64,000 nt of DNA, from positions 3,534,001 through 3,598,000 of the forward strand of contig NZ_CP044065.1 of assembly GCF_008693385.1 (NCBI RefSeq). The letters run 5' to 3'. This document shows positions 1 to 9,552 of this stretch, in pieces (positions within the stretch are counted from its first letter, which is position 1; each line of letters opens with the position of its first letter). The DNA is from Cupriavidus pauculus. GTDB lineage: Bacteria > Pseudomonadota > Gammaproteobacteria > Burkholderiales > Burkholderiaceae. The notes under the pieces are model-generated. The model searched no databases. It was not told the DNA's origin and was given only the letters and a program-made list of their open reading frames with translations. A program made the position numbers and the translations under genes.

Positions 1-2186
1 GGGGACTCGGGGACGCCCTTGAGCACCTTGCTCATGTAGCTGGTCCAGATCGGCAGCGCGAGGCCGCCACCGGTTTCGCGCGCGCCCAGGCTCTTGGGCT
101 GGTCGTAGCCCATCCACGCAATGCCCACCAGCTTCGGCGTATAGCCCGCGAACCATGCATCGACCGAGTCGTTGGTCGTGCCGGTCTTCCCGGCGAGGTC
201 GTTGCGGCCCAGACGCTGCTTGGCCGGATTCGCGGTGCCCGAGCGCACCACTTCACGCAGCATGCTGTCGGCGATAAACGCGGTACGGGCGTCGAGCACG
301 CGCACGGCGTCCTGGCCCGCGCGCTGCGGCTGCGTCTCCGAGAGCACCTTGCCGCGCGAGTCGACGACACGCTGGATCAGGTACGGATTGACGCGGTAGC
401 CGCCGTTGGCGAACACCGAGTAAGCGCCCGCCATCTGCAGCGGCGTCACGTTGCCGGCGCCGAGCGCCATCGGCAGGTAGGCCGGATGCTTGTCCGCCTC
501 GAAGCCGAAGCGCGTGATGTAGTCCTGCGCGTACTGCGTGCCGATGGCGCGAAGAATGCGGACGGACACGAGGTTCTTGGACTTGGCGAGCGCGCGGCGC
601 ATCGTCATCGGGCCCTCGAACTTGCCGTCGTAATTCTTCGGCTCCCACACCTGGCCGCCCGTATCCGGACCGATCGTCAGCGGTGCGTCGTTGATCACGG
701 TCGCTGGCGAGAACCCCTTCTCGAGCGCGGCCGAATAGATAAACGGCTTGAAGCTCGAACCCGGCTGCCGCCAGGCCTGCGTCACGTGGTTGAACTTGTT
801 CCGGTTGAAGTCGAAGCCGCCGACCATCGCGCGGATCTGGCCATCTTCGGGGCTCATCGAGACGAACGCGGCCGAGACCTCGGGCAGCTGGGTCACCGCC
901 CACGACTTGTCCTTCTCGTCCTGCGTCACGCGGATGATCGCGCCTGGCCGGATGCGGACCTTCGGCTGCGCGTTGCTCGCGAGGGACGGCGCGATAAAGC
1001 GCAGCGCCTGGCCTTCGATCGTGGCGACCTCGCCCGACAGCAGCGTGGCTTCCACGCGCTTGGCGGTCACGCTCGTCACCACGGCGGAGCGCATGTCGTC
1101 GCTGCCCGGGTGCTCGACCAGCGCGTCGTCGATGGCCTGCTCGCGCTCGGCCGCGCCCGACGGCAGATCGATGAATGCTTCCGGGCCGCGATAACCGTGG
1201 CGGCGCTCGTAGGCCATGATGTTCGCGCGCACGGCATCGTACGCGGCGTCCTGATCGGGCTTGGCCAGCGTGGTGTAGACCGTGAGGCCGCGCGTGTACG
1301 TTTCCTCGCGGTACTGCGCGTACATCAGCTGGCGCACGATTTCGGCCACGTATTCGGCGTGCGTCGAGAACTCGTTGCCTTCACTGCGCACCTTGAGGTC
1401 TTCCCGCACGGCCTGGTCGTACTGCTCGGGCGTGATGTAGCCCAGGTCGCGCATGCGCTGGAGGATGTATTCCTGGCGAACCTTGGCGCGGCGCGGGTTG
1501 ACCACGGGGTTGTAGGCCGACGGCGCCTTGGGCAGGCCGGCCAGCATGGCGGCCTCGGCCGGCGAGACGTCCTTGATCGACTTGCCGAAGTACACGCGCG
1601 CGGCGCTCGCGAAACCGTAGGCGCGCTGACCCAGATAAATCTGGTTCATGTACACCTCGAGGATCTGGTCCTTCGTGAGGTTCGCCTCGATCTTGTAGGC
1701 GAGCAGCATCTCGTAGATCTTGCGCGTGTACGTCTTCTCGCTCGAGAGGAAGAAGTTGCGCGCCACCTGCATCGTGATGGTCGACGCGCCCTGCGACAGC
1801 CCGCCGCGCAGGTTGGCCAGGCCGGCCCGCAGCACGCCCACGAAGTCCACGCCGCCATGCTCGTAGAAACGATCGTCTTCGATCGCGAGCACGGCCTTCT
1901 TCATGACGTCCGGGATCTCGCCGATCGGCACGAAGTTGCGGCGCTCCTCGCCGAACTCCCCGATCAGCACGTTATCGGACGTGTAGATACGCAGCGGGAT
2001 CTTCGGGCGGTAATCGGTGATGGTGTCGAGCGACGGAAGGTTCGGCTCGGCAACCAGCAGCGCATAGCCGACCAGCAGCGCGACCGTGACGATTCCCGCG
2101 ACGAACAGTCCGACCAACCAGAACATCGCGCGCACCCAGAGTGGGCGGCGAACGGGAAGGGACGGCTTCTGTTGTGCTGTGGCCAT
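1..2186 (-). CDS. mrcA: Penicillin-binding protein 1A (bifunctional transglycosylase/transpeptidase), C-terminus off the left edge
   Basis: Class A PBP that polymerises and cross-links peptidoglycan at the inner membrane. The visible 728 residues read from ATG at 2186. A membrane anchor lies at about residues 20-45. The glycosyltransferase domain shows EDDRFYEHGG (catalytic Glu103) and QGASTITMQ (132-140). The transpeptidase domain shows PGSSFKPF (SxxK at 477-480), SKN (536-538) and KTGTT (667-671). The frame is open to base 1, so the gene is only cut by the window. It diverges from the pil operon, as in other Burkholderiaceae. Family assignment is firm because all catalytic motifs are present. 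Confidence 0.97.
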   Translation of the reverse strand, partial: MATAQQKPSLPVRRPLWVRAMFWLVGLFVAGIVTVALLVGYALLVAEPNLPSLDTITDYRPKIPLRIYTSDNVLIGEFGEERRNFVPIGEIPDVMKKAVLAIEDDRFYEHGGVDFVGVLRAGLANLRGGLSQGASTITMQVARNFFLSSEKTYTRKIYEMLLAYKIEANLTKDQILEVYMNQIYLGQRAYGFASAARVYFGKSIKDVSPAEAAMLAGLPKAPSAYNPVVNPRRAKVRQEYILQRMRDLGYITPEQYDQAVREDLKVRSEGNEFSTHAEYVAEIVRQLMYAQYREETYTRGLTVYTTLAKPDQDAAYDAVRANIMAYERRHGYRGPEAFIDLPSGAAEREQAIDDALVEHPGSDDMRSAVVTSVTAKRVEATLLSGEVATIEGQALRFIAPSLASNAQPKVRIRPGAIIRVTQDEKDKSWAVTQLPEVSAAFVSMSPEDGQIRAMVGGFDFNRNKFNHVTQAWRQPGSSFKPFIYSAALEKGFSPATVINDAPLTIGPDTGGQVWEPKNYDGKFEGPMTMRRALAKSKNLVSVRILRAIGTQYAQDYITRFGFEADKHPAYLPMALGAGNVTPLQMAGAYSVFANGGYRVNPYLIQRVVDSRGKVLSETQPQRAGQDAVRVLDARTAFIADSMLREVVRSGTANPAKQRLGRNDLAGKTGTTNDSVDAWFAGYTPKLVGIAWMGYDQPKSLGARETGGGLALPIWTSYMSKVLKGVPES

Positions 2187-2565
2187 GGAGGGTCTACTTG
2201 ATCTGAGTGCCCGGATTATATCGTTGCGGATGGCTGCAATCCGCCAAGCGGTGCGGCAAAAGGCGCTATCGCGCTGTTACAAGATGTAATGCCGCTGAGA
2301 TCTGCATGTAACGCGATTGATGTCACGTTGGGGGTGGACACTTGGCGTCACCACGATGGCGAGGGGAGGCTGGGGGAGCGTCGGATTTTGGCAACGCTTT
2401 CGCAGGCGCGTTCACAAAAAGAAAGCGTGTTGAAACGGCCACATTGCCACCGCCCCGGCTTTTTGTGAGAATCCAGCAACATAAAGAGAAACGTTTCATC
2501 CAAGAAACAGAATCGCACTATTAGAGCATTCATGCCGGGTGCGAGTTCAATGTCAGGGGGTCACC
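2187..2565. other. Divergent intergenic region between mrcA and pilM
   Basis: About 380 bases that must hold the promoters of mrcA (leftward) and the pil operon (rightward). It is visibly richer in A and T than the flanking genes, particularly at 2406-2525. I could not find a -35/-10 pair close enough to consensus to report. Small open frames here (for example 2342-2524) have no recognisable protein character and are not called. Confidence 0.5.
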
Positions 2566-3651
2566 TTGCGACGGGGCATCTTGTCGGGTCTTCTGCGCCG
2601 GACTACGGTCGGCGTGGATATTGGGTCGTCCAGCGTCAAGGTTGTCGAGCTGTCCGTTGGTGCGGGCAGGAACGACTACCGGCTGGAAAAATGCGCCAGT
2701 GAATTGCTGGACCGCAATGCCGTTGCCGATGGCAACGTCATCAATATCGAGGCTGTCGGCATCGCGCTCAAGCGCGCGCTCGGCAAGGCCGGTATCCGTA
2801 CCAAGGACGTGGTCCTCGGCGTGCCGTCCATGCTGACCGAATCGCAGACGGTCAGTCTTCCGGACAACCTGTCCGAGGACGAACTCTATTCGCAGGTCGA
2901 ATCGGAGGCGCATCGCCTCTATCCGCCATCGCAGGCGGTCAATTTCGACTTCGCGGTCATCGGTCCGAACGAAACCGAGGGTGGCATCGGCGTCCGCGTG
3001 ACGGCGGCCAACAGCGACCGCGTGCAGGAGCGTGTGACGGCCGCCGAGATGGCGGGCCTGAAGCCGCAGGTCATGGATGTCGAGGAGTACGCCGTACAGC
3101 GCTCCATCGTGCAGATGCTCGGCGTGTCCGAGACGCTGACCGAGGCCGATGCCAAGGACCTGCCCGTCATTGCCGTGGTGCACCTCGGCGGCAGCCGCTC
3201 CAAGGCCATCTTCTATCAGGGTTGGAAAGAGCTGTACGAGCAGCCGCTCAACAGCTACGGCGATCAGCTTACGCAGAGCGCGGCGCGCATGTTCACGCTC
3301 GACGCGCTCAAGGCGGAGATCAAGAAGCGCAAGAACACGCTGCCGGAAGCCTGGCGCGCCCAGTTGCTCAAGCCCTCGCTCGAGGCGCTGGCGATGGAGG
3401 TGCAGGGCGCCATCGGCAATTTCATCGCGAGTTCGAGCCTCGGCCGGGTCGACGAGATCCTGCTGTCGGGCGGCCATGCGTCGCTGTTCGGCGTGCAGGC
3501 CGCCATCCAGCAGCAAACGCAGATCACGACCACGCTGGCCAATCCTTTCGCCAACATGACGACCGCGGGCAAGGTCAACGAGCGCTATCTCCAGCGCGAC
3601 CTGCCGGCCTATATCGTCAGCGCGGGACTGGCGTTGCGCGGGCTGCAATAA
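2566..3651 (+). CDS. pilM: Type IV pilus inner-membrane assembly protein PilM
   Basis: Actin-like cytoplasmic ATPase-fold protein that binds the N-terminus of PilN and couples the pilus motor to the alignment complex. VGVDIGSSSVKVVEL near the N-terminus is the phosphate-1 motif of the actin/FtsA fold, and LLSGGHASLFG near the C-terminus fits the adenosine motif. Start choice: TTG at 2566 follows AGGGGG at 2555-2560 with five-base spacing and gives 361 residues. An in-frame GTG at 2539 would add nine residues but has no clear ribosome-binding site. It is the first gene of pilMNOPQ. Confidence 0.95.
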   Translation: MRRGILSGLLRRTTVGVDIGSSSVKVVELSVGAGRNDYRLEKCASELLDRNAVADGNVINIEAVGIALKRALGKAGIRTKDVVLGVPSMLTESQTVSLPDNLSEDELYSQVESEAHRLYPPSQAVNFDFAVIGPNETEGGIGVRVTAANSDRVQERVTAAEMAGLKPQVMDVEEYAVQRSIVQMLGVSETLTEADAKDLPVIAVVHLGGSRSKAIFYQGWKELYEQPLNSYGDQLTQSAARMFTLDALKAEIKKRKNTLPEAWRAQLLKPSLEALAMEVQGAIGNFIASSSLGRVDEILLSGGHASLFGVQAAIQQQTQITTTLANPFANMTTAGKVNERYLQRDLPAYIVSAGLALRGLQ

Positions 3652-3670
3652 CCCAACCGGGGGGCGAAGC

Positions 3671-4318
3671 ATGTCCACGAACACGATCCCGTCGGTCAAC
3701 CTGCTGCCGTATCACGAAGCACGCAAGGCGGCCCGGCGCAAGAAGGTCTACACGATGCTGGGCGGCGCGGCGGGTGCCGGCGCGCTCGTCGTGCTGATCG
3801 GCGGCCTGTATATCGACCATCGCATCGATGCCGAGGTGGCGCTCAACGAGCAGCTGAAGTCGGCCAACGCGAAGATGGATGTCCAGATCAGCGAGGTCAA
3901 CACGCTGAAGAAGGATATCGAATCGCTGCTGGACCGCCAGCGCGCGATCGAGAGCCTGCAGGCCCAGCGCAATCTGCCCGTGCAGCTGCTCGAGGAACTC
4001 GTGCGCCAGGTGCCGGAGGGCGTCTACCTGTCCACGCTCAAGCAGACCGGCGACAGCTTCGTCATGACGGGCGTTGCCCAGTCGAACGAGCGCATCTCCG
4101 AGCTGCTTCGCAACCTGAGCCTCGTGGGCTGGCTCGACCGCGCCGAACTCGGCGAGTCGAAGGCCGTGACGATGACGAACAACCTGCGCGAGCAACGCCG
4201 GCTGTTCGACTTCTCCATGCGCTTCTCCTATCGCGCGCCCGAGGCGCCGGCGGACAAGAAGGGCGGGTCGGCAACCGGTGCCGGAGCGGCCGCGGGCGCG
4301 AAGGGCGGGAAGGTCTGA
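3671..4318 (+). CDS. pilN: Type IV pilus assembly protein PilN
   Basis: Bitopic inner-membrane protein of the PilMNOP alignment complex. The 215 residues begin with STNTIPSVNLLPYHEARK, matching the conserved INLLPYR-type PilM-binding tail. One membrane helix follows at about 35-52, then a periplasmic coiled coil and a ferredoxin-like domain. The C-terminal 25 residues are a low-complexity Gly/Ala/Lys tail. It lies 19 bases after pilM and 2 bases before pilO, so the operon is tight. Confidence 0.95.
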   Translation: MSTNTIPSVNLLPYHEARKAARRKKVYTMLGGAAGAGALVVLIGGLYIDHRIDAEVALNEQLKSANAKMDVQISEVNTLKKDIESLLDRQRAIESLQAQRNLPVQLLEELVRQVPEGVYLSTLKQTGDSFVMTGVAQSNERISELLRNLSLVGWLDRAELGESKAVTMTNNLREQRRLFDFSMRFSYRAPEAPADKKGGSATGAGAAAGAKGGKV

Positions 4319-4320
4319 TC

Positions 4321-5013
4321 ATGGCATTCAATCCGAATCTGAATCTCTCGCTGACGGACCTCTCCACGCAGTTCCGCGGCCTGAACCTCAACGAACCCGA
4401 GACCTGGCCGACCGCGCCGCGTATCGTCTTCTCGATTCTCGCGGCGGTGCTGGTGCTCGCGCTCGGCTGGCAGTTCTACTGGAGCGACAAGTCCGACGAG
4501 CTCGAGCGCAAGCAGGCGGAGCAGCAGCAATTGCGCGATGCCTACAAGAGCAAGGTGGCACAGGTTGCAAACCTCGCCGCGCTGCGCGAGCAGAAGGTCG
4601 AGGTCGAGAAGCGCGTGGCGCTGGCGGAACGGCAGTTGCCGAACAAGACCGAGATGGACGCGCTGCTCGCCGACGTGAACCATGCGGGCGTGGCGCGTGG
4701 GCTGCAGTTCGAACTGTTCAAGCCGCAGGCGGCGACGGTCAAGCCGTACTACGCGGAGATTCCGGTCAACCTCAAGGTCACGGGCCGCTATCACGACATC
4801 GCGCAGTTCAACGCCGACGTCGCCGCCATGTCGCGGATCGTGTCGATGCGCGGGCTCAACCTCGCGATGGGCAAGGACGGCGTGCTCTCGATGGAAGCGA
4901 TCGCGATGGCATATCGCGCGCTCGATCCGGACGAGCAGGCCGCGCAGCGACGCGCCGCCGCGGATGCCGCGGCCAAGAACAAGAAGGGCGGCAAGGCCGG
5001 AGGTGCCAAATGA
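4321..5013 (+). CDS. pilO: Type IV pilus assembly protein PilO
   Basis: Inner-membrane partner of PilN, with which it forms a periplasmic heterodimer. The protein has 230 residues: a short cytoplasmic start, a membrane helix at about 36-56 (IVFSILAAVLVLALGWQFYW), a coiled coil rich in Gln/Arg/Glu (about 60-105), then the PilO domain with LPNKTEMDALLADVN. The tail is Lys/Gly/Ala-rich. Its stop overlaps the pilP start (ATGA at 5010-5013), which implies translational coupling. Confidence 0.95.
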   Translation: MAFNPNLNLSLTDLSTQFRGLNLNEPETWPTAPRIVFSILAAVLVLALGWQFYWSDKSDELERKQAEQQQLRDAYKSKVAQVANLAALREQKVEVEKRVALAERQLPNKTEMDALLADVNHAGVARGLQFELFKPQAATVKPYYAEIPVNLKVTGRYHDIAQFNADVAAMSRIVSMRGLNLAMGKDGVLSMEAIAMAYRALDPDEQAAQRRAAADAAAKNKKGGKAGGAK

Positions 5014-5561
5014 GCGGGGCGATCGATCGCGAGGGTCCGGGCGGGCGCCGTGCGCTTGCGCTGGCCGTGCTTGCCACGATGACCGTTGTCGCGTTGGGAG
5101 GCTGCGGGGGCGGCCAGGAAGAGGAACTGCAGCACTGGATGGCAGAGACGCGTGCGGCGAAGGTGCCGCCGCCCGAGCCATTGCCCGACGTAACGCCGTA
5201 CGTGCCGCGCGAGTACGGCGGCCGCAGTGCACCGGAGCCCTTCGCGCAGACGAAGATCGGTGAGCTGAACAAGACGATGTCCGAGTCGCCGGAGGCCGGC
5301 CGGCGACACGAGCCGCTTGAAGACTATCCGCTGGAGAACTTCAAGATGCTCGGCATGATGAGAAAGAACGGCGAGACCTACGGTGTCGTACGCGTAGATA
5401 ACAAGATCCACCACGTCAAGGTGGGTCAGTATCTCGGCCAGAACTATGGCCGGGTGGTCCGCATCAGCGATCAGGAGATCGTGTTGCGCGAATTGGTTCG
5501 GGAAGGGGTCACAGATTGGAAAGAGAAAATGACCAGCCTGAAGCTGGAGGGGTCCGCATGA
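5010..5561 (+). CDS. pilP: Type IV pilus lipoprotein PilP
   Basis: Inner-membrane lipoprotein linking PilNO to the secretin PilQ. The 183 residues begin with a signal peptide and a lipobox ending ALGGC (Cys32). A proline-rich linker follows, then the PilP homology domain, including LEDYPLENFKMLGMM and VRVDNKIHHVKVGQYLG. The start ATG overlaps the pilO stop. A longer frame running upstream through pilO is only a shadow. The stop lies within the overlap with the pilQ start. Confidence 0.95.
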   Translation: MSGAIDREGPGGRRALALAVLATMTVVALGGCGGGQEEELQHWMAETRAAKVPPPEPLPDVTPYVPREYGGRSAPEPFAQTKIGELNKTMSESPEAGRRHEPLEDYPLENFKMLGMMRKNGETYGVVRVDNKIHHVKVGQYLGQNYGRVVRISDQEIVLRELVREGVTDWKEKMTSLKLEGSA

Positions 5562-7693
5562 ACACGTCACGTTGGTATCGTGCGCTCGCGGGCGCCGCAG
5601 CGATGGCGCTCGTGCTGGCCACCCCGGCCGCATGGGCTCAGACAAACCAGGTCAAGCAGGTGGACGCCAACGTGATTGGCGAACAGACCGTATTCACGGT
5701 GGACCTGCAGACGCCGCCGCGCGAGAAGCCGGCGGACTTCACGACGCAGAATCCCGCGCGTATCGCCATCGACCTGATGGACACCGGCTTTGCGCCGGGC
5801 CGCGCGCAGTATGACTACGCGGGCAAGGTGCTCAAGGGCGCCAACGTGATGCAGATCGGGAACCGTACCCGCGTGGTGCTGGATCTCGTGCGCACCGCGC
5901 CGTACCGCACCGAGATTCGCGGCAACCAGTTCGTGGTGCTGATCGAGAACGCGTCGCAGGCCACCAAGCCGGCGGCACCGACGTTCGCGCCGAGCGCCAC
6001 GGCAGCCGCTGCCGCGGCATCGTCGCGGCCGAGCGTGCGCAACATCGACTTCCGCCGCGGTACCGACAATGCCGGCCGCGTGGTGGTGGATCTGTCGTCG
6101 CGCGATTCGGGCATCAATATCGCGCAGCAGGGCCAGAACCTCGTGGTGGACTTCCTCGGCACGACGCTGCCCGCGGATCTGCGCCGCCGCTTCGACGTGA
6201 GCGACTTCGGCTCGCCCGTGCAGTCGATGCGCGCGACCGATACGACCGGGAACGCGCGTCTGACGATCGAGCCGCGTGGCAACTGGGAATACAGTTCGTA
6301 CCAGACCGACACGCAGTTCGTGGTCGAGGTGCGTCCGGTCAAGGAAGACCCCAACAAGCTGATCTCGGGGCAGGGCTTCCGGGGCGAGCGCATGTCGCTG
6401 AACTTCCAGAACATCGACATCCGTTCGCTGCTGCAGGTGTTCGCGGACTTCACGGGCCTCAACATCATCACGAGCGAATCGGTGCAGGGCAACCTGACGC
6501 TGCGCCTCAAGGATGTGCCGTGGGATCAGGCGCTGCAGATCGTGCTCGATGCCAAGGGCCTGGCTTCGCGCCGCAGTGGCAACGTGCTGTGGGTCGCCCC
6601 GAAGAACGAACTGGCCGAGAAGGAAAAGGCCGAGCTCGAGGCGCGCGCGCAGATCGTGGAACTGGAGCCGATTCGCAGCCAGGTGTTCCAGCTGAACTAC
6701 CAGCGCGCCGACGACGTGCGCCGCATGCTGCTCGGTATCGCCCCGACGGGTGGTGCCGGTGGTGGCGCGGCACCGGCCGTGGGTGGCGTGGGCGGAGCGG
6801 CGGCAAACCGTATCCTGTCCAAGCGTGGCTCGCTCACCGCGGACCCGCGTACGAACCAGCTGTTCGTGTCGGACATCGGCAGCAAGCTCGAGGAAGTGCA
6901 GTCGTTCCTGCTGAAGATCGACATTCCGGTACGCCAGGTCATCATCGAGGCGCGGATCGTCGAGGCGTCGGACACGTTCAGCCGCAACCTCGGCGTGAAG
7001 CTCGGCTTTGCCTCGCAGCGCAGCGGCGCGGGCTACGGCAACTCGTACACCAACGTGGTGAGTCCGGTGACGCAGGACGCGACGTGGGATAACGGCCCGG
7101 CGGTGAGCCTGCCGGCGGCCGCGATCAACACGATCAACCCGGCGTCCGTGGCGGTGAGCCTGTTCAACGCGGGTGCGGGCCGGTTCCTGGCGCTGGAACT
7201 GTCCGCGCTGGAAGCGGACGGCAAGGGCAAGATCATCTCGAGCCCGCGCGTGGTCACGGCCAACAACGTGAAGGCGCTGATCGAGCAGGGTACCGAGTTC
7301 CCGTACCAGCAATCGACGTCGAGCGGCGCGACCGCGGTCAGCTTCAAGAAGGCCAACCTGAAGCTCGAGGTGACGCCGCAGATCACGCCGGAAGGCAACG
7401 TGATGCTGGAAGTGGACGTGAACAAGGACAGCCCGGGCATCCAGACGCCGGTCGGTTTCGCCATCGACACCAAGCACGTGCAGACGCAGGTGCTGGTCGA
7501 GAACGGCGGCACGGTGGTTATCGGGGGGATCTATCAGCAGACGCTGAAGAACAACTCGAACAAGGTGCCGCTGCTTGGCGACATTCCTGTGCTGGGCTAC
7601 CTGTTCCGCGACAACTCGAAGCAGGACGATCGCACGGAACTGCTGGTGTTCCTGACCCCGCGTATCCTGAACGACAATGTGTCGCTGAAATGA
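5558..7693 (+). CDS. pilQ: Type IV pilus secretin PilQ
   Basis: Outer-membrane secretin that forms the exit channel for the pilus. The 711 residues start with a Sec signal peptide ending AAWAQ. Two AMIN-type peptidoglycan-binding regions follow (about 35-130 and 160-255), then secretin/TonB short N-terminal (about 270-345) and N-domain segments. The C-terminal secretin barrel contains GGTVVIGGIYQQ and VPLLGDIPVLGYLFR, the family signature. A Gly/Ala-rich insert lies at about 405-425. ATG at 5558 overlaps pilP by four bases. The gene ends 42 bases before a strong terminator. Confidence 0.97.
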   Translation: MNTSRWYRALAGAAAMALVLATPAAWAQTNQVKQVDANVIGEQTVFTVDLQTPPREKPADFTTQNPARIAIDLMDTGFAPGRAQYDYAGKVLKGANVMQIGNRTRVVLDLVRTAPYRTEIRGNQFVVLIENASQATKPAAPTFAPSATAAAAAASSRPSVRNIDFRRGTDNAGRVVVDLSSRDSGINIAQQGQNLVVDFLGTTLPADLRRRFDVSDFGSPVQSMRATDTTGNARLTIEPRGNWEYSSYQTDTQFVVEVRPVKEDPNKLISGQGFRGERMSLNFQNIDIRSLLQVFADFTGLNIITSESVQGNLTLRLKDVPWDQALQIVLDAKGLASRRSGNVLWVAPKNELAEKEKAELEARAQIVELEPIRSQVFQLNYQRADDVRRMLLGIAPTGGAGGGAAPAVGGVGGAAANRILSKRGSLTADPRTNQLFVSDIGSKLEEVQSFLLKIDIPVRQVIIEARIVEASDTFSRNLGVKLGFASQRSGAGYGNSYTNVVSPVTQDATWDNGPAVSLPAAAINTINPASVAVSLFNAGAGRFLALELSALEADGKGKIISSPRVVTANNVKALIEQGTEFPYQQSTSSGATAVSFKKANLKLEVTPQITPEGNVMLEVDVNKDSPGIQTPVGFAIDTKHVQTQVLVENGGTVVIGGIYQQTLKNNSNKVPLLGDIPVLGYLFRDNSKQDDRTELLVFLTPRILNDNVSLK

Positions 7694-7735
7694 CGCCGCG
7701 GGTGCGCCGCACCCGTGGGATGCAGTAGACTGGCA

Positions 7736-7764
7736 GGCCGCGTCACATCGACGCGGCCTTTTTT
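7736..7764 (+). terminator. Rho-independent terminator of the pil operon
   Basis: Perfect nine-base stem GGCCGCGTC (7736-7744) and GACGCGGCC (7750-7758), loop acatc, followed by six T. It separates pilMNOPQ from aroK and rules out upstream start codons for aroK that would lie before it. Confidence 0.9.
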
Positions 7765-7801
7765 ATATGTGAGGCAAAGCTTACTTGCCTCCTCAAAGAC
7801 A

Positions 7802-8389
7802 GTGACAGCAGCTCCGAACCTCTATTTTGTCGGCCTGATGGGCGCCGGCAAGACGACCGTCGGCCGCACCGTGGCCCGGCGCCTCGATTACCCGTTCTTC
7901 GATTCCGACCACGAACTCGAAGCGCGCTGCGGCGTGAAGATTCCGGTGATTTTCGAGTGCGAGGGAGAGGCGGGCTTCCGCGATCGCGAGGAACAGGCGA
8001 TTGCCGAGCTGACGAGCCGGCAGGGCATCGTGCTGGCAACGGGCGGTGGCGCGGTGCTGCGCCCGGCCAACCGGGCCGCGCTGAAGGCCAACGGCACGGT
8101 GGTGTACCTGCGCGCGAGCCCGCACGACCTGTGGCTGCGTACGCGGCACGACCGCAACCGTCCGCTGCTCCAGACCGAGAATCCGAAGGCCCGGCTGGAG
8201 GCCCTGTTCGCCGAGCGCGACCCGCTCTACCGCGAGGTGGCGGACTTCATTATCGAAACCGGCAAGCCGTCCGTGGCGCAGCTTGCTAATATGGTTCTCA
8301 TGCAACTTGAAATGGCCGGCTACGTGTTTCCGCGCGCGGCGATATCCGAGGACGCGGAGAACGAACCGGTGCAGGGTTCCCACACATGA
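7802..8389 (+). CDS. aroK: Shikimate kinase
   Basis: Phosphorylates shikimate at the 3-hydroxyl with ATP in the chorismate pathway. The P-loop [12 protein letters not shown] lies near the N-terminus, followed by FFDSDHELE (shikimate-binding Asp), GFRDREE and [13 protein letters not shown] at 7802 gives 195 residues, close to family length. GTG at 7769 is an alternative, and neither has a strong ribosome-binding site. An in-frame start before the pil terminator is rejected. The stop overlaps aroB (ATGA at 8386-8389), the usual aroKB arrangement. Confidence 0.95.
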   Translation: MTAAPNLYFVGLMGAGKTTVGRTVARRLDYPFFDSDHELEARCGVKIPVIFECEGEAGFRDREEQAIAELTSRQGIVLATGGGAVLRPANRAALKANGTVVYLRASPHDLWLRTRHDRNRPLLQTENPKARLEALFAERDPLYREVADFIIETGKPSVAQLANMVLMQLEMAGYVFPRAAISEDAENEPVQGSHT

Positions 8390-9492
8390 TTACGCTTGAA
8401 GTCGACCTCGGGGCGCGTAGTTACCCGATCCATATCGGCGGCGGCCTGCTTGGCCGTGCCGACCTGCTGGCGCCGCATATCCGCGGCCAGCACGCGGTCA
8501 TCGTCACCAACGAGACGGTGGGCCCGCTCTACGCCGCGCGCGTGGAGGCCGCGCTGACGTCGCTCGGCAAGACCGTGCGCGTGGTGACGCTGCCCGATGG
8601 CGAGCGTTTCAAGCAGTGGGATACGCTGAATCTGATCTTCGACGCGCTGCTGCGCGCCGGGGCGGACCGCAAGACCACGCTGGTCGCGCTGGGCGGCGGT
8701 GTGGTGGGCGACATGACCGGGTTTGCCGCGGCCTCCTATATGCGCGGTGTGCCGTTCGTGCAGATGCCGACCACGCTGCTGGCGCAGGTGGATTCGTCGG
8801 TGGGCGGCAAGACGGGCATCAACCATCCGCTCGGCAAGAACATGATCGGCGCGTTCCATCAGCCGAACGCGGTCATTGCCGATATCGACGCGCTGCGCAC
8901 GCTGCCGCCGCGCGAACTGGCGGCCGGCATGGCCGAGGTCATCAAGCACGGTGCGATCGCCGATGCCGAATACTTCGAATGGATCGCCACGCATATCGAC
9001 GCGCTGAACGCGTGCGATACGGACCGCATGGCCGAGGCCGTGCGCCGCTCCTGCGAGATCAAGGCGTCCGTGGTGGCCCAGGACGAGCGCGAAGGCGGCC
9101 TGCGCGCGATTCTGAACTTCGGCCACACGTTCGGCCATGCGATCGAAGCGGGCATGGGCTACGGCGAGTGGCTGCACGGCGAGGCCGTCGGCTGCGGCAT
9201 GGTGATGGCGGCCGATCTGTCGCACCGCCTAGGCTTTATCGACGTGGAAACGCTGGCGCGCATCCGCACGCTGACGCAGAAGGCGATGCTGCCCGTGGTG
9301 GCGCCGGACCTCGGCGTCGATCGCTATATCGAACTGATGAAGGTGGACAAGAAGGCCGAGGCCGGCAGCATCAAGTTCATCCTGCTGCGGAAGCTGGGCG
9401 AGGCGTTCATCACCACCGTGCCGGACCCGGACCTGCGCGACACGCTGCGTCACGCGGTGTTGAAACCCCCGACCGAGGCGCCGGTCGCCTGA
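8386..9492 (+). CDS. aroB: 3-dehydroquinate synthase
   Basis: Converts DAHP to 3-dehydroquinate, the second step of the shikimate pathway, using NAD and a divalent metal. The protein has 368 residues. Visible signatures are [10 protein letters not shown], the glycine-rich NAD site [33 protein letters not shown], and the metal-binding Glu/His set in [19 protein letters not shown] and WLHGEAV. It is translationally coupled to aroK. Confidence 0.97.
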   Translation: MITLEVDLGARSYPIHIGGGLLGRADLLAPHIRGQHAVIVTNETVGPLYAARVEAALTSLGKTVRVVTLPDGERFKQWDTLNLIFDALLRAGADRKTTLVALGGGVVGDMTGFAAASYMRGVPFVQMPTTLLAQVDSSVGGKTGINHPLGKNMIGAFHQPNAVIADIDALRTLPPRELAAGMAEVIKHGAIADAEYFEWIATHIDALNACDTDRMAEAVRRSCEIKASVVAQDEREGGLRAILNFGHTFGHAIEAGMGYGEWLHGEAVGCGMVMAADLSHRLGFIDVETLARIRTLTQKAMLPVVAPDLGVDRYIELMKVDKKAEAGSIKFILLRKLGEAFITTVPDPDLRDTLRHAVLKPPTEAPVA

Positions 9493-9552
9493 CCGAACGG
9501 CCATGCCTCGCAACCCAAACGCCGACCCCATGTTGGACTCACGGATTGCCGC

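Noticed and set aside
7715..7801. N-terminal extension of shikimate kinase from 7715
   Set aside because: It would be read through the pil operon terminator hairpin (7736-7764) and adds residues before the conserved N-terminus.
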